A stretch of DNA of 64,000 nucleotides from Oscillospiraceae bacterium. GTDB lineage: Bacteria > Bacillota > Clostridia > Saccharofermentanales > Saccharofermentanaceae. The position numbers and the translations under genes were made by a program. Where the stretch lies: the NCBI GenBank assembly GCA_902780785.1, contig CACZGS010000003.1, positions 124,001-188,000 of the forward strand, given 5' to 3'. Shown here piece by piece: positions 18,190 to 26,786 of the stretch (the first letter of the stretch is position 1; every line of letters starts with the position of its first letter). Under the pieces are notes generated by a model. That model had not been told where the DNA came from. It ran no database searches and was given only the letters and a program-made list of their open reading frames with translations.

Positions 18190-18804
18190 TTACTTGTAGT
18201 CGTCGACGTCAAACTTTCTGTCGCGGAAATAATAATCCCTGTCTTCTTCGGTTATCTCTCTTAACACGCGGCAGGGATTGCCGACAGCTACAACGTTATC
18301 GGGAATATCCTTGGTAACAACGCTTCCGCCTCCGATGACGACATTATTGCCGATAGTAACACCAGGGCATACAAGAACGTTGCCGCCGATCCAGACATTC
18401 TCGCCGATAGTGATATCGATTCCATACTCATAACCTGAGTTTCTTGATTCGGGATGAATGGGATGTCCTGCAGTGCAGATCTGGACATTAGGGCCGCACA
18501 TAAAGTGATCGCCGATCTTAACCTTGCCAACATCAAGGACTATGAAGTTATAGTTTGCGAAAAAGTCCGTTCCGACTTCGATGTTATAACCGTAGTCGCA
18601 GTGGAAAGGCGATTCGATGCAAAGATAGCCTTCCTTTGTCTTTCCCAGGATCTCGCGGAGGAGCTTTTCTCTTTCCGCCTGCTTTTCGGGATGCATATTA
18701 TTGTACTCGTAAAGCTTCTTCTTACATTCCATGCGCTCTTCATTAAGTCCGTCCATCCATGACTTATAAGGAAGATTCGCGATCATTCTTTCCTTGTTAT
18801 CCAT
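18190..18804 (-). CDS. Sugar O-acetyltransferase (maltose/galactoside acetyltransferase family)
   Basis: The protein has 204 residues. The N-terminal Mac domain has ANLPYKSWMDGLNEER and is followed by the left-handed beta-helix with hexapeptide repeats (IGENVWIGGNVLVCPG, TIGNNVVIGGGSVVTKDI). The catalytic His is in CTAGHPIHPESR, and VGNPCRVLREI closes the domain. The enzyme transfers acetyl from acetyl-CoA to the O6 of sugars. It starts 1 bp after the stop of the LacZ-like protein, so the two are translationally coupled, as lacA follows lacZ in other operons. Since that LacZ-like partner appears inactive, the real substrate may not be a galactoside. Confidence 0.93.
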   Translation of the reverse strand: MDNKERMIANLPYKSWMDGLNEERMECKKKLYEYNNMHPEKQAEREKLLREILGKTKEGYLCIESPFHCDYGYNIEVGTDFFANYNFIVLDVGKVKIGDHFMCGPNVQICTAGHPIHPESRNSGYEYGIDITIGENVWIGGNVLVCPGVTIGNNVVIGGGSVVTKDIPDNVVAVGNPCRVLREITEEDRDYYFRDRKFDVDDYK

Positions 18805-18805
18805 A

Positions 18806-21800
18806 TTATGCTTCTCCTATGTAATTCTCCCCGGGTACAAGGCGGATCTCAAAGGTCTCCTTGTACTTAACATCTTTCTTTACGGGCTGTGATGTTATGT
18901 TGTCTTTTGTACGCTCGATCTCCTTTGAAGCGAAGTCGCAGAAGAACTCGCAGAAATCGTTATTCATGAGCTGCTCTTCGTGCAGGAACTCGTTCATCTG
19001 CTCAGGCGTATAAGGAAGGACCGTAAAGTCGAACTTCGGATTGTAACCGATCCTTCTGATCTCGATCGAATCGCCGTCTCCGTTCGTGAGCTTAACGACC
19101 TGTGTGTCAGTATGTGATGAGTTCTCGGCAGGTCTTGCATAAGGGTGATAGATCTTGCCTGCTCCTGCCGAATAGACACCGAGTCTTGCGGCATTCTTAC
19201 GGTCTACATAAGATTCACCCGGGCCTCTGCCGTACCATGAGCATACGCAGTCGTCCCTGACGATCGGGAATCTTATACCGTATCTGACCATGTCATACTT
19301 AGGCTTGAATTCAAGAGTTACCCTGACGGTGTCTGCTCTCGGAACTTCATAGAACACAATGACCTCGCCATGCATTGCAAACGACTTGTATCTTGAGAGC
19401 ATCGTGAATTCGCCGTCCCTGCTGCTGTATTCGGAGCCGATGTACTTGATCGATTCCTGGATATGCTCATAATCGCTTTCCTTGGAGAAAACGGTCCTTG
19501 CAAGGATAAAGCTCCTGTCAGTCCTGTCGATGTTGGAAGGACAACGGTAGAAGCTCGGAACAAGAGGTCCCTTGAGGAAGTTGTATCCTGCGATCTCAAG
19601 GCTCTCCAAGCTTCCAGGATTCCTTCCGAATCCGATCTTCATATCGCCCTTGCCTACATAAAGTCCGTGAGGAACCGTGAAAACGGCATTATGCGTGATA
19701 ACATCCGAGATCCTCTCATCAAGAGGAGCGGAACCGTCATCGAAGCTGTCCTTAAGGCTTCCGAGCTGGCTGTTGTCGCTCATGCGCTCTACCCTGCCGT
19801 TATCATCTTCGGTCAGGAGCGCCTGATCGCTGTCAATGCCTGTATCCATGAGCTCATTGGCAGGTTCCCTTCTTCCGGAACCGAGCTGCATGGGTGCCTG
19901 AGATTCAGTCTTTTCGCCGCTTCCCAAACCCAATGAATCATCAGGCATATCGCCTACAGGGCTTGCGATGTTATCGGTAAGGACATCCTGATAGAAAGCG
20001 ACCTCATAGCCTGCCTTCGCATAGTAAGTGTCCTTGTGAAGCTTTAACGTGATATCGAAAACAAGCTCTTTGGAAAGAGCATTCATATACATCTCTATGA
20101 ATTCAGCCTTGCCCTGCGCCCAGCCCGGTGTCGTAAAGATATCCGTGGCAAACGGGAACTTCAGAGTTCTTGAGCCGAAGGGTTCGATCTCAGGGATAAC
20201 GCCTCTGCCGGACATTATCGCTCTGCCGCCAAGCAGGATCTTCCACTCGAGATCGAGCTCTGACGTATAGCCGAACTGGTTGGAGTTACGCATCGTAAGC
20301 GTTGCCGGGTCACCTGCTGCAGAGAAGATGACAATAGACTGGCACTGCTTCTTGATATCAAGATAGATCGGGTGCGGGTTACGCTCTGCATCTACGATAC
20401 CCTGACCGATGCAGGAATTTTCCTTCTGCTTTCCGCCGACAAGGTCTGCGTGATGGATCCACTTGTAAGGTGTCTCATCGTCCGTAAATCTTGTTCTTCC
20501 GGGGATCGTCTCGAAGAGATTTCTTCCTGTTCTGTTAAGGGCGAATATCTTCTTTCTGTCGAGGCACAGATCTTCCCAGGGACCGAATACGGCGCCAGCT
20601 TCGCTCGGGAGAGGCTTCATGTCAGATATCCTCTCAAGGGGCTTAGCCTTCTTGCCGGTAGCAGTACCGATCTGCGCTTCGCAGTACCATCTTCTCGTAT
20701 CGTCGATCCTGATGCACTCGTGCTTGATCCTGTGTGCGAGCTCATAGTTGAAGTTGTACTTCTGGAAGCCCCACATTACGACTGACGGGTGATTCATCGC
20801 AGATTCAACGTAATCTCTCATGTAAAGAACAGAGGATGTCGCGATGACATACATACCGTACTGGTCGCAGAGATTTAAGAAATCGTCGGACAAAGGCATA
20901 CCGTCAGCGATGACGCCGTTTATTCCGGCACGCTTCATGAGGATGATGTCCTGACGCATTCGGTCCAGAGATACGGCAATACCGTTCTGCGGATCGAATT
21001 CATAGTACTTAACGAGATTGAGGTTAACTCTTCTGTCGTTGATATTGAGCTTATCCTGTACGATCTCCGTCGTTCTGAAGCCGAATCTCTTCTTCTTCGC
21101 ACAGATGACTTTTCCTTCAGAATCCATGACCTCGAAAACGATGTCGTACTGTACAGGCGTGCAGTCGGACCACTGTGCAACGTCAAGCGCTACGAAATCA
21201 GTGCTTGCCCTTGTCTCCTTCAAGGCATCGACTACGCCCACTACAGGCTCGCTCTGACCCTTGATGTTAACAAACGGGAGTTTATAAGGATCGTACTCCG
21301 CCCTCGCCTCAAGAAGCGAGATACGGACGGAATAAGGGATCATGTAATTTGTGTGGTTACGCATCGCGAAATCGACTTTGATCATGAAGTCGCCGTGAGG
21401 AACACGGGATACGGATGAACGCGTAGCGAGGGCATCCATTTTCGCGACCTCGGAAATATAAGCCGAAGGAACATACTCGAGCTGGATATGAAGATTCGAT
21501 AATTCGAGCAAAGAATCCTCAACGATCATGATGGGTCTGAAGATTCCGGAGAAGCCGAAGTTCATCATATCGAGGATAATGTGACCGTCGTCATCTCTGT
21601 CGTAACGGTTAACGATTATCGTGATCTGGTTAACGCCTGCCTTTACAAGGCCTGAGATAAGAAGTCTCTTTCTGGTGAAGATGGCGTGTGAATTGCAAAG
21701 GAGCTTGTCATTGACGAACACCTTGAAGCTGCCGCAGATACCTGATGTCTCAAGATAAAGCGCCCTGTCGATGTCTTCAGGCTTAAATACGACCGTAGTC

Positions 21801-22177
21801 CTGTAGATACCTACTTCGTCATCGTCATAGCCTGTTGACTTGAGAACATACTTGTCGCTTATGGACTCCTCTTTCCTTGCGACATCCTGGGCAACTCTCT
21901 CAGGATAATCGTAGATGAGATTCTGGGGCAGGCCGAAGCCTTCTGTCTGCCATGTAGAGGGGCAGTTTACGAGAGCCCAGTCAGAATCATCAAAAGATGT
22001 GTTCATTACGCCGAAAGGAACCTCAGACTGGCCATTCGCAAGGAAGAACTTCCAGGTCTTAAGAGGCTTCATGAATGGAGATGCGACTTTGCCGAACTCC
22101 GGCATTTCGCGCTCGCCAAAGATATAGTCAAAAGATGAATAAGGCAAAAAGCCGTCATTCGAATATGTGAATTCCAA
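18806..22177 (-). CDS. LacZ-like GH2 family protein with degenerate active site (probable pseudoenzyme)
   Basis: The protein has 1123 residues and the full LacZ order: jelly-roll sugar-binding domain (about 35-215), Ig-like domain (to about 375), barrel (about 376-610), second Ig-like domain, and beta-galactosidase small-chain domain (about 850-1123). An acidic, Gly/Ser-rich insert with two LGSG elements (about 755-850) precedes the last domain. The scaffold is recognisable (RRVNLNLVKYYEFDP, MRQDIILMKRAGIN, LCDQYGMYVI, NHPSVVMWG). The catalytic positions are gone: the LacZ WSLGNESG reads WGFQKYNF (469-476), the nucleophile motif CEYAHAMGN is absent, RHEHHP reads KYYEFDP, and the SHYP element reads DGMP. 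There is no signal peptide. The start is TTG with GGGGG 9 bp upstream and no alternative nearby. It is more likely a binding, scaffold or regulatory protein than a hydrolase. Confidence 0.85.
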   Translation of the reverse strand: MEFTYSNDGFLPYSSFDYIFGEREMPEFGKVASPFMKPLKTWKFFLANGQSEVPFGVMNTSFDDSDWALVNCPSTWQTEGFGLPQNLIYDYPERVAQDVARKEESISDKYVLKSTGYDDDEVGIYRTTVVFKPEDIDRALYLETSGICGSFKVFVNDKLLCNSHAIFTRKRLLISGLVKAGVNQITIIVNRYDRDDDGHIILDMMNFGFSGIFRPIMIVEDSLLELSNLHIQLEYVPSAYISEVAKMDALATRSSVSRVPHGDFMIKVDFAMRNHTNYMIPYSVRISLLEARAEYDPYKLPFVNIKGQSEPVVGVVDALKETRASTDFVALDVAQWSDCTPVQYDIVFEVMDSEGKVICAKKKRFGFRTTEIVQDKLNINDRRVNLNLVKYYEFDPQNGIAVSLDRMRQDIILMKRAGINGVIADGMPLSDDFLNLCDQYGMYVIATSSVLYMRDYVESAMNHPSVVMWGFQKYNFNYELAHRIKHECIRIDDTRRWYCEAQIGTATGKKAKPLERISDMKPLPSEAGAVFGPWEDLCLDRKKIFALNRTGRNLFETIPGRTRFTDDETPYKWIHHADLVGGKQKENSCIGQGIVDAERNPHPIYLDIKKQCQSIVIFSAAGDPATLTMRNSNQFGYTSELDLEWKILLGGRAIMSGRGVIPEIEPFGSRTLKFPFATDIFTTPGWAQGKAEFIEMYMNALSKELVFDITLKLHKDTYYAKAGYEVAFYQDVLTDNIASPVGDMPDDSLGLGSGEKTESQAPMQLGSGRREPANELMDTGIDSDQALLTEDDNGRVERMSDNSQLGSLKDSFDDGSAPLDERISDVITHNAVFTVPHGLYVGKGDMKIGFGRNPGSLESLEIAGYNFLKGPLVPSFYRCPSNIDRTDRSFILARTVFSKESDYEHIQESIKYIGSEYSSRDGEFTMLSRYKSFAMHGEVIVFYEVPRADTVRVTLEFKPKYDMVRYGIRFPIVRDDCVCSWYGRGPGESYVDRKNAARLGVYSAGAGKIYHPYARPAENSSHTDTQVVKLTNGDGDSIEIRRIGYNPKFDFTVLPYTPEQMNEFLHEEQLMNNDFCEFFCDFASKEIERTKDNITSQPVKKDVKYKETFEIRLVPGENYIGEA

Positions 22178-22193
22178 GACAAAGTACCCCCTT

Positions 22194-22211
22194 CGATAAT
22201 TGTCCGATAAT
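22194..22211. repeat. Direct repeat upstream of the LacZ-like gene
   Basis: CGATAAT occurs twice (22194-22200 and 22205-22211) with an 11-bp period, one helical turn, 17-34 bp upstream of the TTG start. It could be an operator, but two short copies may be chance. Confidence 0.3.
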
Positions 22212-22301
22212 AGCCTACTGTGATTGTATCATTTAAAAGAAAAGACAAAGTTTCAGGAGCGTTACAAAAACGAAGTAATTCTGTGGTAAAACTACGGCAA
22301 T

Positions 22302-22327
22302 TAAAAAGCCCTCATCCGAGGGCTCTT
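22302..22327 (-). terminator. Intrinsic terminator after the 22338-23486 gene
   Basis: On the minus strand, GAGCCCTC, a four-base loop and GAGGGCTT are followed by TTTTAATT. It lies directly after the stop codon at 22338. Confidence 0.85.
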
Positions 22328-22337
22328 AAGCTTTACA

Positions 22338-23486
22338 TCAGTACTGGATTCCGCCCACGTACCATTTGCCTTTTATCTTGACGAAATATACGTGTGCATC
22401 AGTCGGAATTACTTCAGGTTCCTTGGATCCGAAATACATCTGCATGTGCTGCTCGACATAGACTTCCATGTAGACGACATCGTCGGAGAATACCGTGATA
22501 TCCTTGATCTCGCCGTTCTTTATCTCGACCTTGCCGTGCTTTGTATAAAGCTGTCTTGAAGAGTTCCTCTTGATGTAGCTCAGCTGCTGGCTTCCGCTCG
22601 GGAAATACTTATCGAGCGCAGTTGCACCGGCATCCTGTGAGATGTAGTTTGCAAAAGTCGAAGCGAACTTGATCGCAAATTCGGAAAGCTCATCCTTGCC
22701 TTCGAAATACTTTATGAATCCTACGCTGTATGTGTCTGTATTCTCGTCATAAACGCACTCGCATTCATGTCCCGTATAATCCTTAGCCGTAACAACCGGC
22801 TTTGCATAAAGGCCTGTTACCTGATATGTAGCAGTTCCGGGGATCTCGGCATAAGGTGTTACATACTGGTTGAGCTCGGATTCGACAACGTCTCCTGCGA
22901 GATGAGATTCATTGAGTTCCTTGCCGTTAACGAAGACCTTGTATGTTGCAGGCGCGGAAACAGTAGCGACTTCGGTAGCCGCAGTATAGAACTCCAGCTT
23001 GCCTTCCTTCCACGCTTTGAATCCGTAAGGAAGCTCTTTGCTCTTATCTTCTTCAAGGATGATCTTCGCTACGACAAGGCCGTCAGATGTCTTTACATAG
23101 AACTCCGGGTCGCTGTCAGTGGAACTGTCAGCCTCAGCGCAAACAAAGGTCTTATCGGAGATAAGCGACGTTACATATTCCTTGACTGTCGCCTCGTCCT
23201 CGAAAGCGGTTACTTCAGGCTTTTGGGACATGTTCTCCCAGATGTACTCGACATCGTGAGAGTTGAAATGCGCCGTGACAGCTTCTGCAGTATGGTAAGG
23301 CAATGATGCCTGATACTGTTCTTCGTACTTGGCAGCGAAATCATTGAATCTTAAGAGGAACCACGCGATAAAGCCTGTAACAAGAACAAGCCAGCAAATA
23401 AGAAAAATGAGGAAGTAGTTTAACTTCTTACTCTTCCCATTTTCCGTTGTGCTATTGCTTTCCTGTTTATTTGCTGAGGACTTCAT
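22338..23486 (-). CDS. Membrane-anchored extracytoplasmic protein, unknown function
   Basis: The protein has 382 residues. A polar N-terminus (about 23 residues) is followed by one membrane helix (FLIFLICWLVLVTGFIAW) and a large outside domain. The domain has a beta-rich middle that may be Ig-like (APATYKVFVNGKELNES) and a C-terminal alpha+beta part resembling NTF2/DUF-type fold domains (ELSEFAIKFASTFANYI, ending HVYFVKIKGKWYVGG). I do not recognise a specific family. The ATG follows the stop of the phosphodiester-glycosidase-type gene directly, with GGAGGG in its last codons, so the two products are made together and probably act together at the cell surface. Confidence 0.75.
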   Translation of the reverse strand: MKSSANKQESNSTTENGKSKKLNYFLIFLICWLVLVTGFIAWFLLRFNDFAAKYEEQYQASLPYHTAEAVTAHFNSHDVEYIWENMSQKPEVTAFEDEATVKEYVTSLISDKTFVCAEADSSTDSDPEFYVKTSDGLVVAKIILEEDKSKELPYGFKAWKEGKLEFYTAATEVATVSAPATYKVFVNGKELNESHLAGDVVESELNQYVTPYAEIPGTATYQVTGLYAKPVVTAKDYTGHECECVYDENTDTYSVGFIKYFEGKDELSEFAIKFASTFANYISQDAGATALDKYFPSGSQQLSYIKRNSSRQLYTKHGKVEIKNGEIKDITVFSDDVVYMEVYVEQHMQMYFGSKEPEVIPTDAHVYFVKIKGKWYVGGIQY

Positions 23487-25028
23487 TTAACCCTCCGCAG
23501 GCTGCGCTGCACCATTTCCTTCCTTCTGGGGAAGGATAATGAATGCTGTAGGCATCTGACGTGAGACTCTGATGGATGAACTTGATACGAGCTCATCATC
23601 GTAAAGCCACATTGCGGATGACATACCGCCGTCGAGGTTAGCTGCGTTGACTGCGCCGTAATCCTGCATGACCTTGATGAGGTCTGCCATTGTAGCGCCC
23701 ATTGAAGATGTCTTTCTTCCTTCGATAACGAGGAGAAGGATAGCGCCGTCTTCTCTCTGGCCGATAGCAGTTCTCGGGTTAAGTCCGCCGCCTGCGCCGC
23801 TGTACTTTGCAGCTACGCCGTTAACGATAAGTGCGGGACCGAATGATACTGCGTCTCTTACGCCGATATCGAGAGCCTTCTGGGCTGTCATTCTGCCTAC
23901 GACAAGTACATTCTCGTTTGTAAGGCCGTAAACCTCATATGTGCCGCCCTTGCTGCCCATTCTGAGCTTGCCTTCGGAGATAACGATTCCCTCAGGCCAG
24001 CCGCCTATGCCCATACCGTTCTTATCTTCGTACTGACCGCCGTTGATACCGCCGACGCCGCCGTACTTGTCGATGAGCTGCTTAAGTGTCAGGCCTGCAC
24101 CGTTATGGTTATAGTTGTCGATCGTAGCGACCATGATCCTTGAAGGATCGTAGATTACGAGCATCTTGCCGTGATACATCGGGCCTGATACGTCGTGCAC
24201 TTCGATACCGTCGCCGTCGGGATCGAGGTCATTTACTGCTGCAGCATTAGCTTCAGCCTTCTTTTTCTGCTCAGCTGCCATGGCATTTACGAGAGTCGTA
24301 TCAGTGATCTCGGAAAAGCCCTGTGTCTTATTGCTGTTCAGGATGGAGTCGATCTCTTCATCGGTAAGGATCATTCTTGCAAGAACGCCGCCTGCAGAAG
24401 ATTCCATAACGGAAGGAACGAACTGGTTTCTCAAATGAGTGGAAGGTCCCTTCATGATGATGCCGAGGAATGTATAAAAGCCTGCCAGTACGAGGACCAG
24501 TGTAAGCAATGTTGTTCCCATGACTCTGGCAACATATTTGCCCGTAACTCTTAAGATCTTTCTGGTAAGGTAAGCATTTCTCGCTTTTCTCTGCTGCTCG
24601 GCAATGGCAAGCTGCTCTCTTTGAGCGATAGTCCTTGCGACCTGATCCCTGCCTGCTCTTGCGACTGCAGGCTCAGTTCTCTTAACGGGACGCTGGTCAG
24701 GTCTTGAATTATTGGGAGCGGCGATCCTTCTGCCGGGATTTTTTACGATCTCGATCTTAGAATCGTCAGGTGCCTCCCTGTATGTACGGGGTCTTGATAC
24801 AACATAATCGGTTCCGGAGGAAGCAACTTCTCTTCCGCTTCCTGCGAGGACCTTCGGCCTTGCCGTGATCTCGATCTTGCGCTGCTCGGATATCTCGACC
24901 ATGCGGTCAACGAGGCTCTCGGCCTCTTCCCTGGACATGCCCTTCATACGGGCCATAAGAGCCTCCCTTTTCGCAGGCTCCAGACCGGCTACTATCTTGC
25001 GAAATTTAGTAAGATTGTCAGTCTCCAT
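23487..25028 (-). CDS. Membrane-anchored phosphodiester glycosidase (NAGPA-type) domain protein
   Basis: The protein has 513 residues. A long charged cytoplasmic N-terminus (about 165 residues; the first 45 are helical with PAKREALMARMKGMS) leads to one membrane helix (about 176-198) and an outside NAGPA domain (about 300-500). Signatures are INGGQYEDKNG, NPRTAIGQREDG, and AANLDGGMSSAMW. Members cleave or process GlcNAc-phosphodiester links in surface polysaccharides. I start at the ATG at 25028, which has GAGG 5-6 bp upstream; an in-frame ATG at 25049 has none. It is coupled to the membrane protein downstream. The substrate is unknown; cell-wall or exopolysaccharide processing is the likely context. 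Confidence 0.88.
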   Translation of the reverse strand: METDNLTKFRKIVAGLEPAKREALMARMKGMSREEAESLVDRMVEISEQRKIEITARPKVLAGSGREVASSGTDYVVSRPRTYREAPDDSKIEIVKNPGRRIAAPNNSRPDQRPVKRTEPAVARAGRDQVARTIAQREQLAIAEQQRKARNAYLTRKILRVTGKYVARVMGTTLLTLVLVLAGFYTFLGIIMKGPSTHLRNQFVPSVMESSAGGVLARMILTDEEIDSILNSNKTQGFSEITDTTLVNAMAAEQKKKAEANAAAVNDLDPDGDGIEVHDVSGPMYHGKMLVIYDPSRIMVATIDNYNHNGAGLTLKQLIDKYGGVGGINGGQYEDKNGMGIGGWPEGIVISEGKLRMGSKGGTYEVYGLTNENVLVVGRMTAQKALDIGVRDAVSFGPALIVNGVAAKYSGAGGGLNPRTAIGQREDGAILLLVIEGRKTSSMGATMADLIKVMQDYGAVNAANLDGGMSSAMWLYDDELVSSSSIRVSRQMPTAFIILPQKEGNGAAQPAEG

Positions 25029-25189
25029 AAATACCTCAAACACATGCAAAACCGCATTTCTTTTTGATTAGATATTTTGGAGTATAGCATAAGCTTTTAT
25101 TATAAAAGCCGCGCGAAAACGTAATGTCAAGAAACTGTAATATGCCTTATATTACAAGCTTTGTAACATTGTTATGCAAACATTTGAAG

Positions 25190-25864
25190 TTAGCGTGATA
25201 CGCCGACTATCTTCGGTACGAATCCTATTACGAAATGGATCAGGATGCTTCCCCAGACAGACTTGTTCTTCTCATAAAGGTATCCCGTCAGGGCGCAAAG
25301 GATCGCTGCGCCGAACATCATCGGGAGCTCATAACCCATGTGGATTACGAAGAAGAACAGAGCGGTCATCCAGACCGTAAAATGCTTGTTGTATTTCTTG
25401 CAGGAAGCGGTGATGTTATCCTCAACGACACCCTTAACGAAGATCTCCTGCAGCACCGCACTGACAGGATAGAACCAGCGCATATATGTGCCGAGATAAA
25501 GACCGAACCAGGGCTTCTCCGCATAACCCGGGACAAATACGTTCTGGACCATACGAACTACGATGAGGCCGATAACGAGGACCACGCTGATGATGCCGCT
25601 GATTATGAGATCGTTCTTTACCCTCTCCTTACCGGGATTCAGGCACTCGAAATGGATCTTGAATTTTGTGAAGACCGCGAAAATAACCGTAAGCACTACA
25701 AGATATCCTTCCATCATCCTGGTAAGGATATACGCATTGTCTTCTACGAGGGGCGCACCCACAACGTGAGGGAAGATCTTAATAGCAACGACCTGACAGG
25801 CTACTGCCACTAATAAAAACAGTAACGTTGATAATGCAGGTGTCAGTCTTTTCCTGATCGTCAT
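25190..25864 (-). CDS. CPBP-family intramembrane protein (CAAX protease-like), altered motif
   Basis: The protein has 224 residues and about seven membrane segments. The CPBP motifs are present but altered: EExxxR reads QEIFVK, FxxxH is FFFVIHMGY, and a third His lies in SILIHFVIGF. Members of this family (Abi, Rce1-like) act in prenyl-protein or bacteriocin-immunity proteolysis, and the loss of one Glu and the Arg makes protease activity uncertain. The start at 25864 has GGGAG 7 bp upstream. The in-frame upstream extension would run through the tRNA operon terminator and is unlikely. Confidence 0.78.
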   Translation of the reverse strand: MTIRKRLTPALSTLLFLLVAVACQVVAIKIFPHVVGAPLVEDNAYILTRMMEGYLVVLTVIFAVFTKFKIHFECLNPGKERVKNDLIISGIISVVLVIGLIVVRMVQNVFVPGYAEKPWFGLYLGTYMRWFYPVSAVLQEIFVKGVVEDNITASCKKYNKHFTVWMTALFFFVIHMGYELPMMFGAAILCALTGYLYEKNKSVWGSILIHFVIGFVPKIVGVSR

Positions 25865-25883
25865 CAATAATCTCCCTATATGC

Positions 25884-25925
25884 AAAAACTCTTTCTTTTG
25901 CAAAGATATCCGGCAAAAGAAAGAG
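25884..25925 (-). terminator. Intrinsic terminator of the tRNA operon
   Basis: On the minus strand, a 13-bp perfect stem (25925-25913 with 25901-25889), an 11-base loop and TTTTTGC follow. It lies 16 bp beyond the tRNA-Phe CCA end. Confidence 0.9.
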
Positions 25926-25940
25926 CTCCTAAAGCGTTTT

Positions 25941-26016
25941 GGTGCTCAGAGACAGAATCGAACTGCCGACACGGGGATTTTCAGTCCCCTGCTCTACCGA
26001 CTGAGCTATCTGAGCA
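25941..26016 (-). tRNA. tRNA-Phe (GAA)
   Basis: 76 nt with an encoded CCA. The acceptor GCTCAGA pairs with TCTGAGC; the D-arm is GCTCAGTCGGTAGAGC, the anticodon loop CTGAAAA, and the T-loop TTCGATT. It is the last of three tRNAs on the minus strand. Confidence 0.97.
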
Positions 26017-26060
26017 AGAGTTAGGCCGAACACCTTATAAAGTGTCCGGCCTAAAGTTAA

Positions 26061-26138
26061 TGGCGACGCAGAAGGGGCTCGAACCCTCGACCTCCAGCGT
26101 GACAGGCTGGCATTCTAACCAGGCTGAACTACTGCGCC
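26061..26138 (-). tRNA. tRNA-Asp (GTC)
   Basis: 78 nt with CCA. The acceptor GGCGCAG pairs with CTGCGTC (one G-T), the anticodon stem is CCAGC/GCTGG with loop CTGTCAC, and the T-loop contains TTCGAGC. It is the middle gene of the tRNA operon. Confidence 0.96.
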
Positions 26139-26145
26139 GTACCAT

Positions 26146-26221
26146 TGGTGGAAACTACAGGGCTCGAACCTGTGACCCTCTGCTTGTAAGGCAGATGCTC
26201 TCCCAGCTGAGCTAAGCTTCC
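26146..26221 (-). tRNA. tRNA-Val (TAC)
   Basis: 76 nt with CCA. The acceptor GGAAGCT pairs with AGTTTCC, the anticodon loop is CTTACAA within TCTGC/GCAGA, and the T-loop is TTCGAGC. It is the first gene of the Val-Asp-Phe operon. Confidence 0.97.
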
Positions 26222-26252
26222 GTTAGCCACACCTTTTTCAAAGCGCGAATGA

Positions 26253-26282
26253 ATTATAAACCGAATACCGAAGATATGTCAA
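26253..26282 (-). promoter_or_regulatory. Promoter of the tRNA-Val/Asp/Phe operon
   Basis: The minus strand has TTGACA (26282-26277), an 18-bp spacer and TATAAT (26258-26253), about 31 bp upstream of tRNA-Val. Both boxes are perfect. Confidence 0.85.
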
Positions 26283-26310
26283 CAGCAAATTTCAAAAATC
26301 CTAAAAAGCC

Positions 26311-26784
26311 TTATTTTCTTGAGTAGTAGAGGTAAATATATGCCTCATTCTCGCCCTCTAAAGAGATAATATACACAATATTCTCGCTGGAATTCTCCTT
26401 CAGAGGCGCTCCGAGCACCCAAATAAACGAATCCTGCATCGGATTCGGCTTGATGCTGACATTGGTCAGAACTTCCGATTCATACTGCTTATACTGCGTA
26501 TAATCGAACATCTGGCCCATTCCGCCGTATACGGATGCCAGGGTAATGATGTAATCCTGGGCATTGCCGTTCTTTATCTTGAGCTTTGCTTCATAAGCCG
26601 CGCGCATATAAAGAAAACCAACCTTATTCATCTTAACGACTTCCAGGTTGTCATCAACGCTCACATCGTACAGATTGGTCCTCTGGAGCACTGCACTGTT
26701 CCTGTCATAAATAAATCCGACGATCAGAACGATCACCAGGATCACCGTAACGACGATCAGAATAACGTCTTTCTTACCCTTCAT
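26311..26784 (-). CDS. Small membrane-anchored protein, unknown function
   Basis: The protein has 157 residues. A short basic N-terminus (MKGKKD) is followed by one membrane helix (about 6-25) and an outside beta-rich domain of about 130 residues. No family is recognised. The start at 26784 is the ATG just after the tatD stop; an in-frame TTG 6 bp upstream at 26790 is closer to the GGAG element, so the exact start is uncertain by two codons. It is the last gene of the metG-tatD unit, which says little about its job. Confidence 0.65.
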   Translation of the reverse strand: MKGKKDVILIVVTVILVIVLIVGFIYDRNSAVLQRTNLYDVSVDDNLEVVKMNKVGFLYMRAAYEAKLKIKNGNAQDYIITLASVYGGMGQMFDYTQYKQYESEVLTNVSIKPNPMQDSFIWVLGAPLKENSSENIVYIISLEGENEAYIYLYYSRK

Positions 26785-26786
26785 AA

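Noticed and set aside
19463..19936. 157-residue frame antisense to the LacZ-like gene
   Set aside because: It is a shadow of the real gene with no domain, start signal or conserved pattern.
18806..22177. Calling the GH2 protein an active beta-galactosidase
   Set aside because: The conserved catalytic motifs are missing; only the fold is supported.
25864..25903. Longer N-terminus for the CPBP protein
   Set aside because: It would be translated through the tRNA operon terminator stem, and a good ribosome binding site precedes the Met at 25864.
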